From the NCBI GenBank assembly GCA_036676475.1, contig JAKFCU010000004.1, forward strand, positions 1-64,000: DNA of 64,000 nucleotides, in the 5' to 3' direction. The stretch's first letter is position 1, and the number at the start of each line of letters is the position of its first letter. The position numbers and the translations under genes are program-made. The notes beneath the pieces were generated by a model that worked only from the letters and a program-made list of their open reading frames with translations, ran no database searches and was not told the DNA's origin. Source of the DNA: LC029 sp036676475 (GTDB taxonomy: Bacteria > Bacillota > Bacilli > Aneurinibacillales > RAOX-1). Below are positions 17,332 to 25,929 of the stretch, piece by piece.

Positions 17332-19071
17332 ATGATGGGGACCTCATGGAAAAAAGTAACCGATGGATTATTTGGGGGTTCAGCTACAGCTGTTAACATC
17401 TCGCCAAATGGAACTTACTTCCTGGAAGCTGACGGGAATGGGATATATCGTAAAGAACCCTCTGGACCATGGTCTTTCGTGAAAAAGACTTATTCCCGTC
17501 ACCGGCATATCTATTGTGACCCCAGCTCTAAGCTCATTTTAACCTGCGGGGATAGAGGTTCTGTTCTCGTTAGTTTTGATGATGGATTAACCTGGACTCA
17601 CCGGGCAAAGGGTATCCCCTCCTCTACACTCTGGACCATTGTAGCTATAAATGAGAACACATGGCTTACCCACTCCTCTCACTCTCTCTATTATTCGAAT
17701 AATCAAGGGTTTTCTTGGATGCGGCTTGATCCATTTTACAGCATTCAAGGGAGGAAACCGGAAATAAGAACCATTAGTGTTACCCAAGATGGCATTTGGT
17801 TGTTAGGGACAAAAGTTCATCCCACTCTAGGTGGATTATGGGCTTTACACAATGGGAATTGGAAGTTAATCAATAAGGAACGATTTTCCATGATTTCTTC
17901 CATCAATTTTTACGATGACCATCTCTTGATTGCTACCGGTTCCTGCCGGAGTACCGCCGGACGGTTCGGCTGTGTCAAAGCTTTAAACTTAAAAGAGAAG
18001 AGGATTACAGATAGCCAGCAAGAGGATTGGTTTACCATCCATAATGATCAGCCTCAGCGTGGGTATTTAGATATTCACACTGGTCAAAACCATATTTATG
18101 TAGCTGCCTACGGCGATGGCAGCAAAGAAGCACGAGGTGGTGTTTTCCGAATATCGTGGAAAGAGAAAAAAATGATCCCGGTAGATCAAAAGAAAGGGCA
18201 TGTTTGGCGAGTCGCCGCCAGCGGTCAGGAATGGATTAGTGCTGGTGTGCATTCCGTGGAAAGCTCCTGCGAACCGAACGAGTGGTTTCAGGGATTTCAA
18301 AATCTGAACGTTTCCGACATGATTGTCTATGATAACCAGGTATGGATTGCCACATCAAATGAAGGTATTCTCAACACGGAAAACGAATTCAATTGGAGCT
18401 ATAAAAACGAAGAACTTCCCTATGACATCACGACCTACCAATTTCAGTCGATGGAAGAAAAACTTTACTTACAAACAGACAAGGGTGTATTTGTAAGGGA
18501 AAAAGATCAATGGATTTGCTGTATCCATGATATTCATATCGACACAATAATTTTTATGTTACAAGGACAGGTGACCTTATTCAATAAATATGGCTTATGG
18601 CGAAATCATGACGAGAGCTGGAAGTTAGTGAATGGCTTTGAACCTGATTGGCAGCATCTTTATGATGCTGCTTCTAATGGGGAGGAATTGATGATTTCCA
18701 CAGAAAAAGGCATTTTTCACTTCACTCCTAATCAAGCGTGGACCCAAGTTCCAGCCGATCAAGATATGGTCAAATTCGTGTGGTTAAACGAAAAATGGTT
18801 TGCCATCTCAAAGGAAGGACAGCTCTATATCAAAGCTGATACTAGCTGGATTTTGCAATTTCCTTATCAATTCAAAATATTTAATATCCTGCCTGATAAC
18901 CAAGATCAGTACTTCCTTTGCACGAACAAGGGCTTGTTTATTTCTTCCCTTGAACAGCCCAAAATGATTAAATCAATCTTTGTTTGTCCTAATATAAGTA
19001 ATGCCATGCGTTACAAGAATAAATATTATGTCAGCTCTTACTCTAATGGACTTTGGACTTTAACTAAGTAA
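17332..19071 (+). CDS. cytoplasmic BNR/Asp-box beta-propeller protein
   Basis: A 579-residue protein built of repeated short beta-strand units typical of sortilin/BNR-like propellers. Asp boxes are visible at residues 81-88 (SFDDGLTW) and 122-129 (SNNQGFSW), and W-rich repeats continue to the C-terminus. There is no signal peptide or membrane segment, so it should be cytosolic. The function is unknown; a scaffold or ligand-binding role is possible. ATG codons at 17332 and 17335 both follow AAGGAGG. Fur boxes lie upstream, and it sits beside the encapsulin operon, so a part in iron handling is inferred. A terminator follows directly. Confidence 0.75.
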   Translation: MMGTSWKKVTDGLFGGSATAVNISPNGTYFLEADGNGIYRKEPSGPWSFVKKTYSRHRHIYCDPSSKLILTCGDRGSVLVSFDDGLTWTHRAKGIPSSTLWTIVAINENTWLTHSSHSLYYSNNQGFSWMRLDPFYSIQGRKPEIRTISVTQDGIWLLGTKVHPTLGGLWALHNGNWKLINKERFSMISSINFYDDHLLIATGSCRSTAGRFGCVKALNLKEKRITDSQQEDWFTIHNDQPQRGYLDIHTGQNHIYVAAYGDGSKEARGGVFRISWKEKKMIPVDQKKGHVWRVAASGQEWISAGVHSVESSCEPNEWFQGFQNLNVSDMIVYDNQVWIATSNEGILNTENEFNWSYKNEELPYDITTYQFQSMEEKLYLQTDKGVFVREKDQWICCIHDIHIDTIIFMLQGQVTLFNKYGLWRNHDESWKLVNGFEPDWQHLYDAASNGEELMISTEKGIFHFTPNQAWTQVPADQDMVKFVWLNEKWFAISKEGQLYIKADTSWILQFPYQFKIFNILPDNQDQYFLCTNKGLFISSLEQPKMIKSIFVCPNISNAMRYKNKYYVSSYSNGLWTLTK

Positions 19072-19097
19072 AAACCACCCATCGGGTGGTTTTTTTA
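19070..19097. terminator. terminator between propeller and ferredoxin genes
   Basis: CCACCC-ATC-GGGTGG with A-run before and T-run after, so it can serve both converging genes. Confidence 0.9.
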
Positions 19098-19108
19098 TCT
19101 GACTTGTA

Positions 19109-19339
19109 TTACTTATTAAAAGGTTGATCTTGAATTTTAATAGAGTCTGTTGGGCACCCTTCTGCTGCATCATTCATGTCATCCCAAAGGATATTCGGGA
19201 TTTCCGCGATACCACGGTTATCATCCAGGATGACATACGCAAGCCCTTCATCATCATAATCGTAAATATCGGGAGCCGTTGCGCCGCATGCTCCACAAGC
19301 AATACACGTATCTTTGTCAACCCATGTATATTTAGCCAC
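19109..19339 (-). CDS. fer: [4Fe-4S] ferredoxin
   Basis: A 76-residue single-cluster ferredoxin of the Bacillus type. Cluster ligands are Cys 12, 15 and 18 (CIACGAC) and the late CP Cys in EGCPTDSI. The start is the GTG at 19339 (MAKYTWVDKDTC), 7 bases after GAGGAGG; this matches B. subtilis Fer. It carries electrons for biosynthetic and redox enzymes. Its iron-free replacement, flavodoxin, is encoded 4 kb away behind Fur boxes. Confidence 0.92.
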   Translation of the reverse strand: MAKYTWVDKDTCIACGACGATAPDIYDYDDEGLAYVILDDNRGIAEIPNILWDDMNDAAEGCPTDSIKIQDQPFNK

Positions 19340-19492
19340 CAAAAGTCCTCCTCAATAATTAAAATTTCTTTCCATACCATTGTAATCAACATTACCAAGG
19401 ATAGTGAATAATTTTAAAAATCGTCTCGTTCTTATATTTATCCTTTCGCGGTCAAGCTTGGGCGTTTATACACTCGTTTTACTAAAAACAAA

Positions 19493-19518
19493 ACTTCCCC
19501 ATTGTTTAGAGGGAAGCC
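19493..19518 (-). terminator. terminator after fumC region
   Basis: CTTCCC / GGGAAG stem followed on the minus strand by TTTTGTTTTT. Confidence 0.6.
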
Positions 19519-19528
19519 GTATCATTCA

Positions 19529-19648
19529 TCAACTTAATGCTTCGGAAAATTCCGTATCGATAAAATTGTAACCTCTCGAATGAAAAGCAATCGGCAATGG
19601 GCTATCCCCTTTAAAAACTGAGATTCCTTTGCATCGAAAATGAATCAT
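19529..19648 (-). CDS. possible 39-residue ORF behind fumC
   Basis: An open frame from ATG at 19648, 23 bp after the fumC stop and before the terminator. It begins MIHFRCKGISVFKGD and I do not recognise it. The ribosome site is weak (AGG only). It may be a chance ORF. Confidence 0.25.
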   Translation of the reverse strand: MIHFRCKGISVFKGDSPLPIAFHSRGYNFIDTEFSEALS

Positions 19649-19670
19649 GCAACCTGAAGAATACTTTTTC

Positions 19671-21059
19671 TTATTCCTTAGGTTGAATCATGTTTTCGGG
19701 CCTGACGATCTGATCAAATTGTTCTTCCGTCAATAAATTACTCCTGATAGCGGCTTCTCTCAACGTTAATCCCTCATGATGAGCCGCTTTAGCGATTCTA
19801 GCCGCATTTTCATATCCGATATGCGGATTCAATGCCGTTACAAGCATAAGCGATCTTTCGAGATTGTATTTAATTGCATCCAGGTTCGGTTGAATACCGA
19901 CAGCACAATGGTCGTTAAAGGAGAGCATTGCATCAGCCAGTAACTTTGCGGATTGAAGAAAATTATAAATAATGACAGGCTTGAAGACGTTCAGCTCAAA
20001 GTTCCCCTGGCTAGCCGCAAATCCAATCGCAGCATCGTTCCCCATTACTTGGCAAACCACCATGGTTACGGCCTCGCTTTGAGTGGGATTGACCTTTCCC
20101 GGCATGATGGAGCTTCCCGGTTCATTGGCCGGAATCGTGATTTCACCAATACCGCATCGCGGCCCGCTGGCTAGCCATCTAACATCGTTCGCGATTTTCA
20201 TGAGATCGGCTGCGAGCGCTTTTAAAGCTCCATGTACATACACGATTTCATCATGGCTGGTTAGGGCATGAAACTTGTTTGAAGCAGATAGAAATCTTTT
20301 CCCTGTTAACCTGCTTATCTCTTCCGCTACCATCTCACCATATTGAGGATGTGCATTTATGCCAGTGCCTACAGCTGTACCGCCAATAGCGAGCTCTCTC
20401 ATAAATTCAGTACTTTCCTCGATCATTTTTCCACTTTTTTTCAGCATCCGATGCCAACCGCTTACTTCCTGTCCTAATGTTAAGGGAGTGGCATCCTGCA
20501 AATGAGTTCGGCCGATTTTAATGATATCCTTAAATTCCTCTACCTTTATTCGAAAGGTTTCTTCCAGCTTAGACAGGGCTGGCAATACTAGATTTTCAAT
20601 CGCTAAAATTCCAGCAATATGCATGGCCGTAGGGAACGTATCATTCGAACTTTGTGATCGGTTCACGTCATCGTTAGCGTGAATTCGATGGACGCTGCCG
20701 CCTTGCTCTAATAGCTGGTTGGCGCGATTTGCAATGACTTCATTGATATTCATATTCGATTGGGTTCCACTGCCTGTTTGCCAGACTGCCAACGGGAAAT
20801 GGTCATCCCATTTTCCATCTAGTATTTCATCTGCTGCCTGAACGATAGCCTCCGCCTTTTCCGCTTCCAACAGGCCAAGCTTTTGATTTGTACAGACGGC
20901 ACTTTTCTTTAAGATAGCAAATGCCCGGATGATCTCTTGGGGCATTTTTTCCGTACCGATTTTAAAATTTTGAATACTGCGCTGTGTTTGCGCTCCCCAC
21001 AATCGATCTGCAGGTACTTTGATTTCCCCTAATGTATCCTTTTCTATCCTAAACTGCAT
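19671..21059 (-). CDS. fumC: class II fumarate hydratase
   Basis: A 462-residue iron-free fumarase that interconverts fumarate and malate in the TCA cycle. The family signature GSSIMPGKVNPTQ is at about 316-328, and the substrate-site motifs TGSGTQSNMN and GRTHLQDA are visible. Class II enzymes need no Fe-S cluster, which suits the surrounding low-iron genes. GAGGAGG precedes the ATG at 21059. Single-gene length is normal. Confidence 0.95.
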   Translation of the reverse strand: MQFRIEKDTLGEIKVPADRLWGAQTQRSIQNFKIGTEKMPQEIIRAFAILKKSAVCTNQKLGLLEAEKAEAIVQAADEILDGKWDDHFPLAVWQTGSGTQSNMNINEVIANRANQLLEQGGSVHRIHANDDVNRSQSSNDTFPTAMHIAGILAIENLVLPALSKLEETFRIKVEEFKDIIKIGRTHLQDATPLTLGQEVSGWHRMLKKSGKMIEESTEFMRELAIGGTAVGTGINAHPQYGEMVAEEISRLTGKRFLSASNKFHALTSHDEIVYVHGALKALAADLMKIANDVRWLASGPRCGIGEITIPANEPGSSIMPGKVNPTQSEAVTMVVCQVMGNDAAIGFAASQGNFELNVFKPVIIYNFLQSAKLLADAMLSFNDHCAVGIQPNLDAIKYNLERSLMLVTALNPHIGYENAARIAKAAHHEGLTLREAAIRSNLLTEEQFDQIVRPENMIQPKE

Positions 21060-21174
21060 TTTTCTCCCTCCTCTAAAACTTCGTGGTATAGTTATGATAA
21101 ACTCTTTCTTTTAATCACAAACCATTTTTTCAAAAGATCTCCTTCAAACACAATTGTAGGTAAAAACGTTTTCT

Positions 21175-21324
21175 CTAGATCATCTCGTATCGATTTTGGA
21201 AATCATATATCCATCCTGACAATTCATCAATAGAAGTCATGGGAACAATTCCTAGTTCATTTCCATTCAGAAAAGCTTGATAATATTCTCTAATAAAGTC
21301 GGTACGATTTGCAATCTTTCCCAC
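21175..21324 (-). CDS. possible 49-residue Fur-linked ORF or gene fragment
   Basis: An open frame from a GTG at 21324 (about MGKIANRTDFIREYYQ) with protein-like composition ending GWIYDFQNRYEMI. No ribosome site is seen. A Fur box lies 50 bp upstream. It could be the remnant of a longer iron-related gene; I cannot name the family. Confidence 0.35.
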   Translation of the reverse strand: MGKIANRTDFIREYYQAFLNGNELGIVPMTSIDELSGWIYDFQNRYEMI

Positions 21325-21373
21325 TATATGAAAATGTTAATCAATTATCTCATCCCTACGTGATAATAGTAAA

Positions 21374-21388
21374 TGATATTGATTTTCA
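21374..21388. promoter_or_regulatory. Fur box
   Basis: TGATATTGATTTTCA, 13 of 15 to consensus, between the 49-residue ORF (minus) and the 29-residue membrane peptide gene (plus). Confidence 0.6.
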
Positions 21389-21457
21389 TTATCTATTTAT
21401 GTTAAAATTTTAAAAATAATTTTCTGTTTAATTCTTCCATCCAAAGGAGGATACAGC

Positions 21458-21547
21458 ATGTTAGGTATATTTGCTTTCATATATATTATGACCATTTTAT
21501 TTGGCGTTATTTTACATATTTCAAAAAATGTTAAAAATCGCAACTAA
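21458..21547 (+). CDS. 29-residue membrane peptide, probably Fur-regulated
   Basis: A short ORF with an excellent ribosome site (AAAGGAGG, 8 bases before the ATG). One hydrophobic helix (about residues 2-20, LGIFAFIYIMTILFGVIL) is followed by a basic tail (HISKNVKNRN). A Fur box lies 70 bp upstream. Such peptides often attach to and tune membrane transporters or oxidases; the partner here is unknown. Confidence 0.6.
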   Translation: MLGIFAFIYIMTILFGVILHISKNVKNRN

Positions 21548-21590
21548 ACAGAAAGATAGCGACACTATGTCACTTCTCTCCTTCCTCCAA

Positions 21591-22997
21591 TTAAGTTCCT
21601 TTTGCCTCGCGTTGAAGTCGTATTTGGACAATAATGGTCCATTTCATCCAAAAATTATTCAATAGTAAAAGAACGGCTGAACAAATAAAGATCATCGGCA
21701 AGCCGAACTGAGAGGCGATGGCTCCCATTCCTATGGATCCTACCATACCGCCCAGAAATATAGCAGAATTGGAATAGCTGTAGGTTCGGCTTTCCATTCC
21801 TTCTGGCGCATAATGACGAATGAGTACATTGATGGAAGGCGTCATGCCACCAAGGCACACACCGGTACAGAACCGCAGCACGATTAGCTGCCACAATTCT
21901 TGAACAAATGCTTGTGGGACAGTGAACAGGATAGCACCAAATACTGCACAGATTAGAATATATTGCGAGCCAAACTTGTCTCCTAACTTCCCCAGTCGCG
22001 GAGCGGAAGTCATGTTGGCCACCCCCAACACTGCCGTAGTAAATCCGGCTAAAAAAGCAAGGTTTTCTTGACTAGGTGCCAATTCCTGGACATACAGCGG
22101 GATGAGAGGTAATGTACCCACCATCGCTGATCTGATAATTAATGCGGAGACAAAAACGGAGGCAATGGGTTTCTTGGAAACAATTTTCCTGAAATCTTGC
22201 ACAAAGCTTGTCATTACTTGCCCTTCTTTTTTTCAAAATTTTCTTTAACCAAAAAAATGACCATCATAGTGGCCGCGAAAATACATAATCCGGTATAGGA
22301 GAAGACTGCGCTGAATCCGAACGAATCGGCTAGTAACCCACCCAATAAGGGACCACAAATGGTCCCAGCCACGGATCCGGCGTGTAAAATGCCCAATGCA
22401 TACCCTGTCTTCTCCTTTGGAGTATTCGTGGCTGTTAAAGCGATAGCAGCCGGAATGAATCCAGCCATCATTCCATTTAACAAACGTAACAACAACAGGT
22501 AAATGTGGTTGGTTGCAAAACCCATTAACGTAATGATGATAGCCATGGATATTCCCGAGCGAACAAGCATCAATTTACGCCCATAACGGTCCGCAAGTTT
22601 TCCCCAAATCGGAGAAAAAATAAAGGCCGTCAGAAGGTTAGCTCCAAAAATGATGGACGTCCACAATCTCGGGCAGTTTAGTTCCGCAGGGGCGAAATGG
22701 CCCTTATCCGCAGCTTGCAGAGCATGAAACCGTATCTGATAATAATCTGCTGGGTAATCCAAATGTATAAGAAACTTTACAGTAGCATCGGGCGGTAAGA
22801 TGAAAACCTTTTGCTGGTGCAAGGGATAGCTTCGTCCGTCTATGACAATGTCTCCGTTAGCTTCCTTAAACAACAAAATAGCATATAATGATGTCTCTTG
22901 TTGAAAAAAAGATGGACCCGAGTTTACGTGTTTCATATCTTCCAATTTATACAGATAAGAAAGCGAGTCGCTCAGAGAGATTTTTATGGTTATTCAT
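21591..22997 (-). pseudogene. AraC regulator / MFS exporter relic, fused and frameshifted
   Basis: Three broken parts in one line. From ATG at 22997 the frame encodes the start of an AraC-type sensor domain (MNNHKNLSERLAFLS), then stops; one base shifts it into the next frame (LEDMKHVNSG..., cupin-like to about codon 90). That frame runs without a gap into the second helix of an MFS transporter (LWTSIIFGANLL, GKLADRYGRK), so the DNA-binding domain of the regulator and helix 1 of the exporter were lost in a deletion. At 22214 the MFS frame stops beside a run of seven A and resumes in another frame (TAATG) for its C-terminal half. A Fur box precedes it. It looks like a dead siderophore-export locus. 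Confidence 0.8.
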
Positions 22998-23021
22998 TGG
23001 GCACAGCCTTTCTATAAATAG

Positions 23022-23036
23022 CGATTATTATTCTCA
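23022..23036. promoter_or_regulatory. Fur box upstream of the AraC/MFS relic
   Basis: On the minus strand TGAGAATAATAATCG, 12 of 15 to consensus, 25 bp before the relic start. Confidence 0.5.
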
Positions 23037-23077
23037 TTATATAGTACGAGCTTCTTTTCCATTTTACCACTTTTTAA

Positions 23078-23136
23078 TTGACAACGATTATCAGCGCCAT
23101 TATAATAACTATACATGATAATGATAATTATTTTCA
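23078..23136 (+). promoter_or_regulatory. Fur-controlled promoter of the flavodoxin operon
   Basis: TTGACA (23078-23083), 17-bp spacer, TATAAT (23101-23106): a consensus promoter. One Fur-like site overlaps the -35 and spacer (TGACAACGATTATCA, 13 of 15) and a second lies just downstream of the start point (TGATAATTATTTTCA, 23122-23136, 14 of 15). Confidence 0.88.
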
Positions 23137-23155
23137 AAATAAAGGAGTGAATTAT

Positions 23156-23611
23156 ATGTCTAAAATCTTAATCTTGTTTGCCAGCATGTCGGGAAATACA
23201 GAGGATATTGCCAATCTTGTCGCTGAAGGGATGCGTGAAGAAGGAATGGATCCGATTATCAAAGAAGTAATGTCTAATCCTTCTGCTAACGATCTCTTGG
23301 AATATGATGGAATTGTAATCGGTTCGTATACTTGGGGGGATGGAGAACTGCCTGACGATTTTCTTGATTTCTATGAAGACATGGATGGGATAAATCTTTC
23401 CGGAAAAAAAGCAGCCGTATTTGGTTCAGGTGACCATGCCTATCCAGAGTTTTGTGCAGCAGTTGACACTTTCCAAAAAAAACTACAAGAATGTAACGCA
23501 ACCATTGTTCAGGAGGGGCTAAAAATTGAGATGAGTCCTTCCCATGCAGAAAAGCCAATATGCAGGGAATTCGGGGCAGCATTTGCTCGTTCTTTTGTTT
23601 CCGTTCCTTAA
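23156..23611 (+). CDS. short-chain flavodoxin
   Basis: A 151-residue FMN electron carrier. The phosphate-binding loop SMSGNTE is at 10-16 and the flavin-stacking segments SYTWGDGELPDDF and GSGDHAYPEFCAA follow. It replaces ferredoxin when iron is scarce, like YkuN/YkuP of B. subtilis, and its promoter carries two Fur sites. The start is the ATG at 23156, after AAAGGAG; a longer reading has no ribosome site and would contain the operator. Confidence 0.92.
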   Translation: MSKILILFASMSGNTEDIANLVAEGMREEGMDPIIKEVMSNPSANDLLEYDGIVIGSYTWGDGELPDDFLDFYEDMDGINLSGKKAAVFGSGDHAYPEFCAAVDTFQKKLQECNATIVQEGLKIEMSPSHAEKPICREFGAAFARSFVSVP

Positions 23612-23636
23612 ATTTATTAAGTAAAGGATGATTTTC

Positions 23637-24332
23637 ATGTCTAACCGTCTGATAAAAATTAACAATCTCACCGACTACCATCTAAACGATTTTCTAGATT
23701 GCCCTTCTTCATTTTGGCAAAAACATTTACTCAAGAAAGAAAAGGATGTTTATGATTGGCGTGATCTGGTTGAATATACTGTAAATCAGACGGTTAGAGA
23801 CTTTTTTGCTCTACCACCATCCTCTCGATCAGTGTGTTGCGTTCTACACTCCATACATAGACACTGGAACAAAAAAATAGATCTTTTCCATTCACGCGAA
23901 CATTATTTTCACGTCCTTGGCTTGATGACAAGCAATCTGATCCAATATTTACGAAACATAAAACATATGGATACTCCCTTTTATACTAACCAAAAGCTAT
24001 CCGTATCCATACCAGAATGGGATTTGAGCTTAACATTGACCATTCCACTTGCTCTATTGGAGGAGAAATCCCTTATCATTAAAAAAATAATGGTTACTAA
24101 TAACCCAGAGTTTACCAGGGCATGGACTCTCTTCACTATCTTTTTTTGTCATCATGCCTTTAATATCATCCCCGAAAAAATTGAATTCTTTAATATCTTA
24201 ACTGGAGCGGTTGAATTGATTCAACATCCTAATACAATGGACTTGGAGAGAGCCAAAAACTATATAGGCTTTTTAATGGAAACCATCAAAGACCCGAATG
24301 TTTATTCCAATTTACCAAGGATAATCAATTAA
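23637..24332 (+). CDS. hypothetical protein, possible PD-(D/E)XK-like fold, in the flavodoxin operon
   Basis: A 231-residue protein that I cannot assign. Its N-terminus (ITDYHLNDFLDCPSSFW-like, about 11-27) resembles the entry helix and CP motif of RecB/Cas4-type PD-(D/E)XK proteins, but a full catalytic D-E-K set is not evident. It has Cys/His in VCCVLHSIHRHW and FFCHHAF. It lies 25 bp after flavodoxin with AAAGGATG before the ATG at 23637, so it is expressed with it under Fur. The fold assignment is a guess. Confidence 0.6.
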   Translation: MSNRLIKINNLTDYHLNDFLDCPSSFWQKHLLKKEKDVYDWRDLVEYTVNQTVRDFFALPPSSRSVCCVLHSIHRHWNKKIDLFHSREHYFHVLGLMTSNLIQYLRNIKHMDTPFYTNQKLSVSIPEWDLSLTLTIPLALLEEKSLIIKKIMVTNNPEFTRAWTLFTIFFCHHAFNIIPEKIEFFNILTGAVELIQHPNTMDLERAKNYIGFLMETIKDPNVYSNLPRIIN

Positions 24333-24384
24333 ACATGGCCCGCTTTTGGGGCAGCTTATCATGTCCCTTGCCGGAAGATGAAAA

Positions 24385-24416
24385 AACCAGGTGGAAATCA
24401 TACCACCTGGTTTTTA
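24385..24416. terminator. terminator of the flavodoxin operon
   Basis: AACCAGGTGG, 8-base loop, CCACCTGGTT, TTTATT. The preceding GCCGGAAGATGA and the stem recur almost unchanged at 3010-3034, where the MITE interrupts the copy. Confidence 0.9.
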
Positions 24417-24434
24417 TTGCTAAGAAATAAAAGA

Positions 24435-24653
24435 TTAACTCTTCATTTTGAAAATTTCTTTTTCGTATTCCATCATTTTATGATTGTAAAACCTCATAGA
24501 TTGCTTTATATCATCTACTTCAGTTTTTAGTTCAGAAATCCCCTGCCTGTTCATTAGAATTTCTCTTCTGAGTTCATCTTTCATGCTTTTCATATCTTGT
24601 TCAATAGATACTAATTTTTCAAGAACTAACTGTATCATTTCCTTTTCATTCAT
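24435..24653 (-). CDS. small coiled-coil hypothetical protein
   Basis: A 72-residue, highly charged protein with heptad-like spacing throughout (IQLVLEKLVSIEQDMKSM and later ISELKTEVDDIKQSM), predicted to form one long coiled coil. AAGGAG precedes the ATG at 24653. No family is recognised. The region upstream (24654-25124) is AT-rich and I see no convincing gene there. Confidence 0.6.
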   Translation of the reverse strand: MNEKEMIQLVLEKLVSIEQDMKSMKDELRREILMNRQGISELKTEVDDIKQSMRFYNHKMMEYEKEIFKMKS

Positions 24654-25124
24654 TTGAGCATCTCCTTAATATTAGTCTAATAGGCTTAATGGAAATTGAG
24701 TTAAAAGATGTAAGTAAAAAGAAGGAGTAAAAGAAGAAAAAAGGGGGATGGGTAACATTTTGAATTATTGTCTTATTTTTATTTATCGCCTCCATATCAA
24801 TTCTTGTCCATTTTATCATAGGATATTTAGTTAAACCATTGAGCCAAATGCAGATCAGCACTAAACCCAGCAGAAACTGGTTCAAAATATCTCATAATTA
24901 TTGTGCATACTCAGCAAATTCACACTATGATTATATAATAACACATGTTGTAAAATTATTTTTATTATGTCAACTCTAAACTATAATACGAACTAAAATG
25001 CAGGAAGTTTCAAACTCCTGGAATTAGCAATGAGTTTACATTCTTTTTCAACACTCACATAAAAAAAATCGTGGGGTTTATATTAAGGAGGAAGGACGTG
25101 CATTCAAAAGAGAGGAGGTTATGT

Positions 25125-25289
25125 ATGCCGGATCGTAAACAACCTAATGAGCAACAGCAAAGGAAAAATGCCATAGGGCAAATCCAAGAGCAACTAGAGA
25201 ATCAGGCACAAGCCATATCATCAATTCAATCAAACGAGCAAGATAGCGCCAAAGCAGTTGCGTCGGTACAGCGTAACAAAATCGATTAA
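25125..25289 (+). CDS. small hydrophilic hypothetical protein
   Basis: A 54-residue protein very rich in Gln, Asn and Ala (MPDRKQPNEQQQRKNA start), without Cys or aromatic residues. The ATG at 25125 follows GAGAGGAGG; composition is like that of small spore or stress proteins, but no family is recognised. In the following gap (25290-25488) I see GC-rich inverted stretches and the terminator at 25408. Confidence 0.55.
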   Translation: MPDRKQPNEQQQRKNAIGQIQEQLENQAQAISSIQSNEQDSAKAVASVQRNKID

Positions 25290-25407
25290 TTAATTGAATG
25301 CTCACCTCGGGGATACCCCCTCAGGTAGGAGTCTGACCCCGAACGGTCGCTCAAAGAATTATCAAATGCGGCTTCCCAGTTCAAGACAGAATGATTTCTC
25401 CATAATG

Positions 25408-25440
25408 AAAAGAAGCGAGAATGGATTCTCGCTTCTTTTC
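25408..25440. terminator. bidirectional hairpin terminator
   Basis: AAAAGAAGCGAGAA, TGGA loop, TTCTCGCTTCTTTT; nearly perfect inverted repeat that can stop transcripts from both sides. Confidence 0.9.
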
Positions 25441-25488
25441 ATATACCTATATGGTTTAAGTAACAGAAAAAAACTCCACCAGTATGTA

Positions 25489-25846
25489 TGGTGGAGGCGG
25501 TGGGAATCGAACCCACGTCCGAAAGCAACGCAACATAAGCTTCTCCGAGTGCAGTCGCTGTACTTCGAGTTTCGCCGCCTCGACGCCCAACGACAGGCTT
25601 CAGGATTGGCTAGTTACCTACATTTCGCTTTCCGGTTAGTAACGGTCCGGACGAGCTATCCCACTGAGATGACCTTCTCTAGAGAACATGGGCGATCCGC
25701 TAAAGAAGGGTAAGACTGCTATTAAGCAGCTACAGGTAATTGTTTGTTGTTTGCAGTTATATTAACTCCGCGTTGTTAACGAGGCCCGCAGCCCCCCGAC
25801 TCGCTACTCATGCCCGAACTACCCCCGTCGAATCCAGAACGCCCCC
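25489..25846 (-). ncRNA. ssrA: transfer-messenger RNA (tmRNA)
   Basis: The 5' end reads GGGGGCGTTCTGGATTCGAC and the 3' end GGTTCGATTCCC...CCTCCACCA; together they form the tRNA-Ala-like part with encoded CCA. The internal reading frame gives the proteolysis tag ANNKQLPVAA and stop TAA (resume codon GCA). It rescues stalled ribosomes with SmpB, encoded 83 bp upstream. A terminator (CTCCACCA / TGGTGGAG, about 25471-25496) overlaps the 3' end. A TTGACA box lies on the minus strand at 25911-25916. Confidence 0.97.
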
Positions 25847-25929
25847 ATATAGGGTATCGCATCTGAAGAAGATTACCTCAAGCACTTATTGATAATATAC
25901 CATACGAAATTGTCAATATCAATTGGTAA

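Noticed and set aside
23637..24332. Cas4/RecB-type nuclease
   Set aside because: Only the N-terminal CP-like motif resembles the family; I cannot find the catalytic D-E-K residues, and no cas or rec gene is near.
24646..24885. 79-codon frame on the minus strand
   Set aside because: Poor ribosome site, overlaps the start of the coiled-coil gene and has the composition of AT-rich non-coding DNA.
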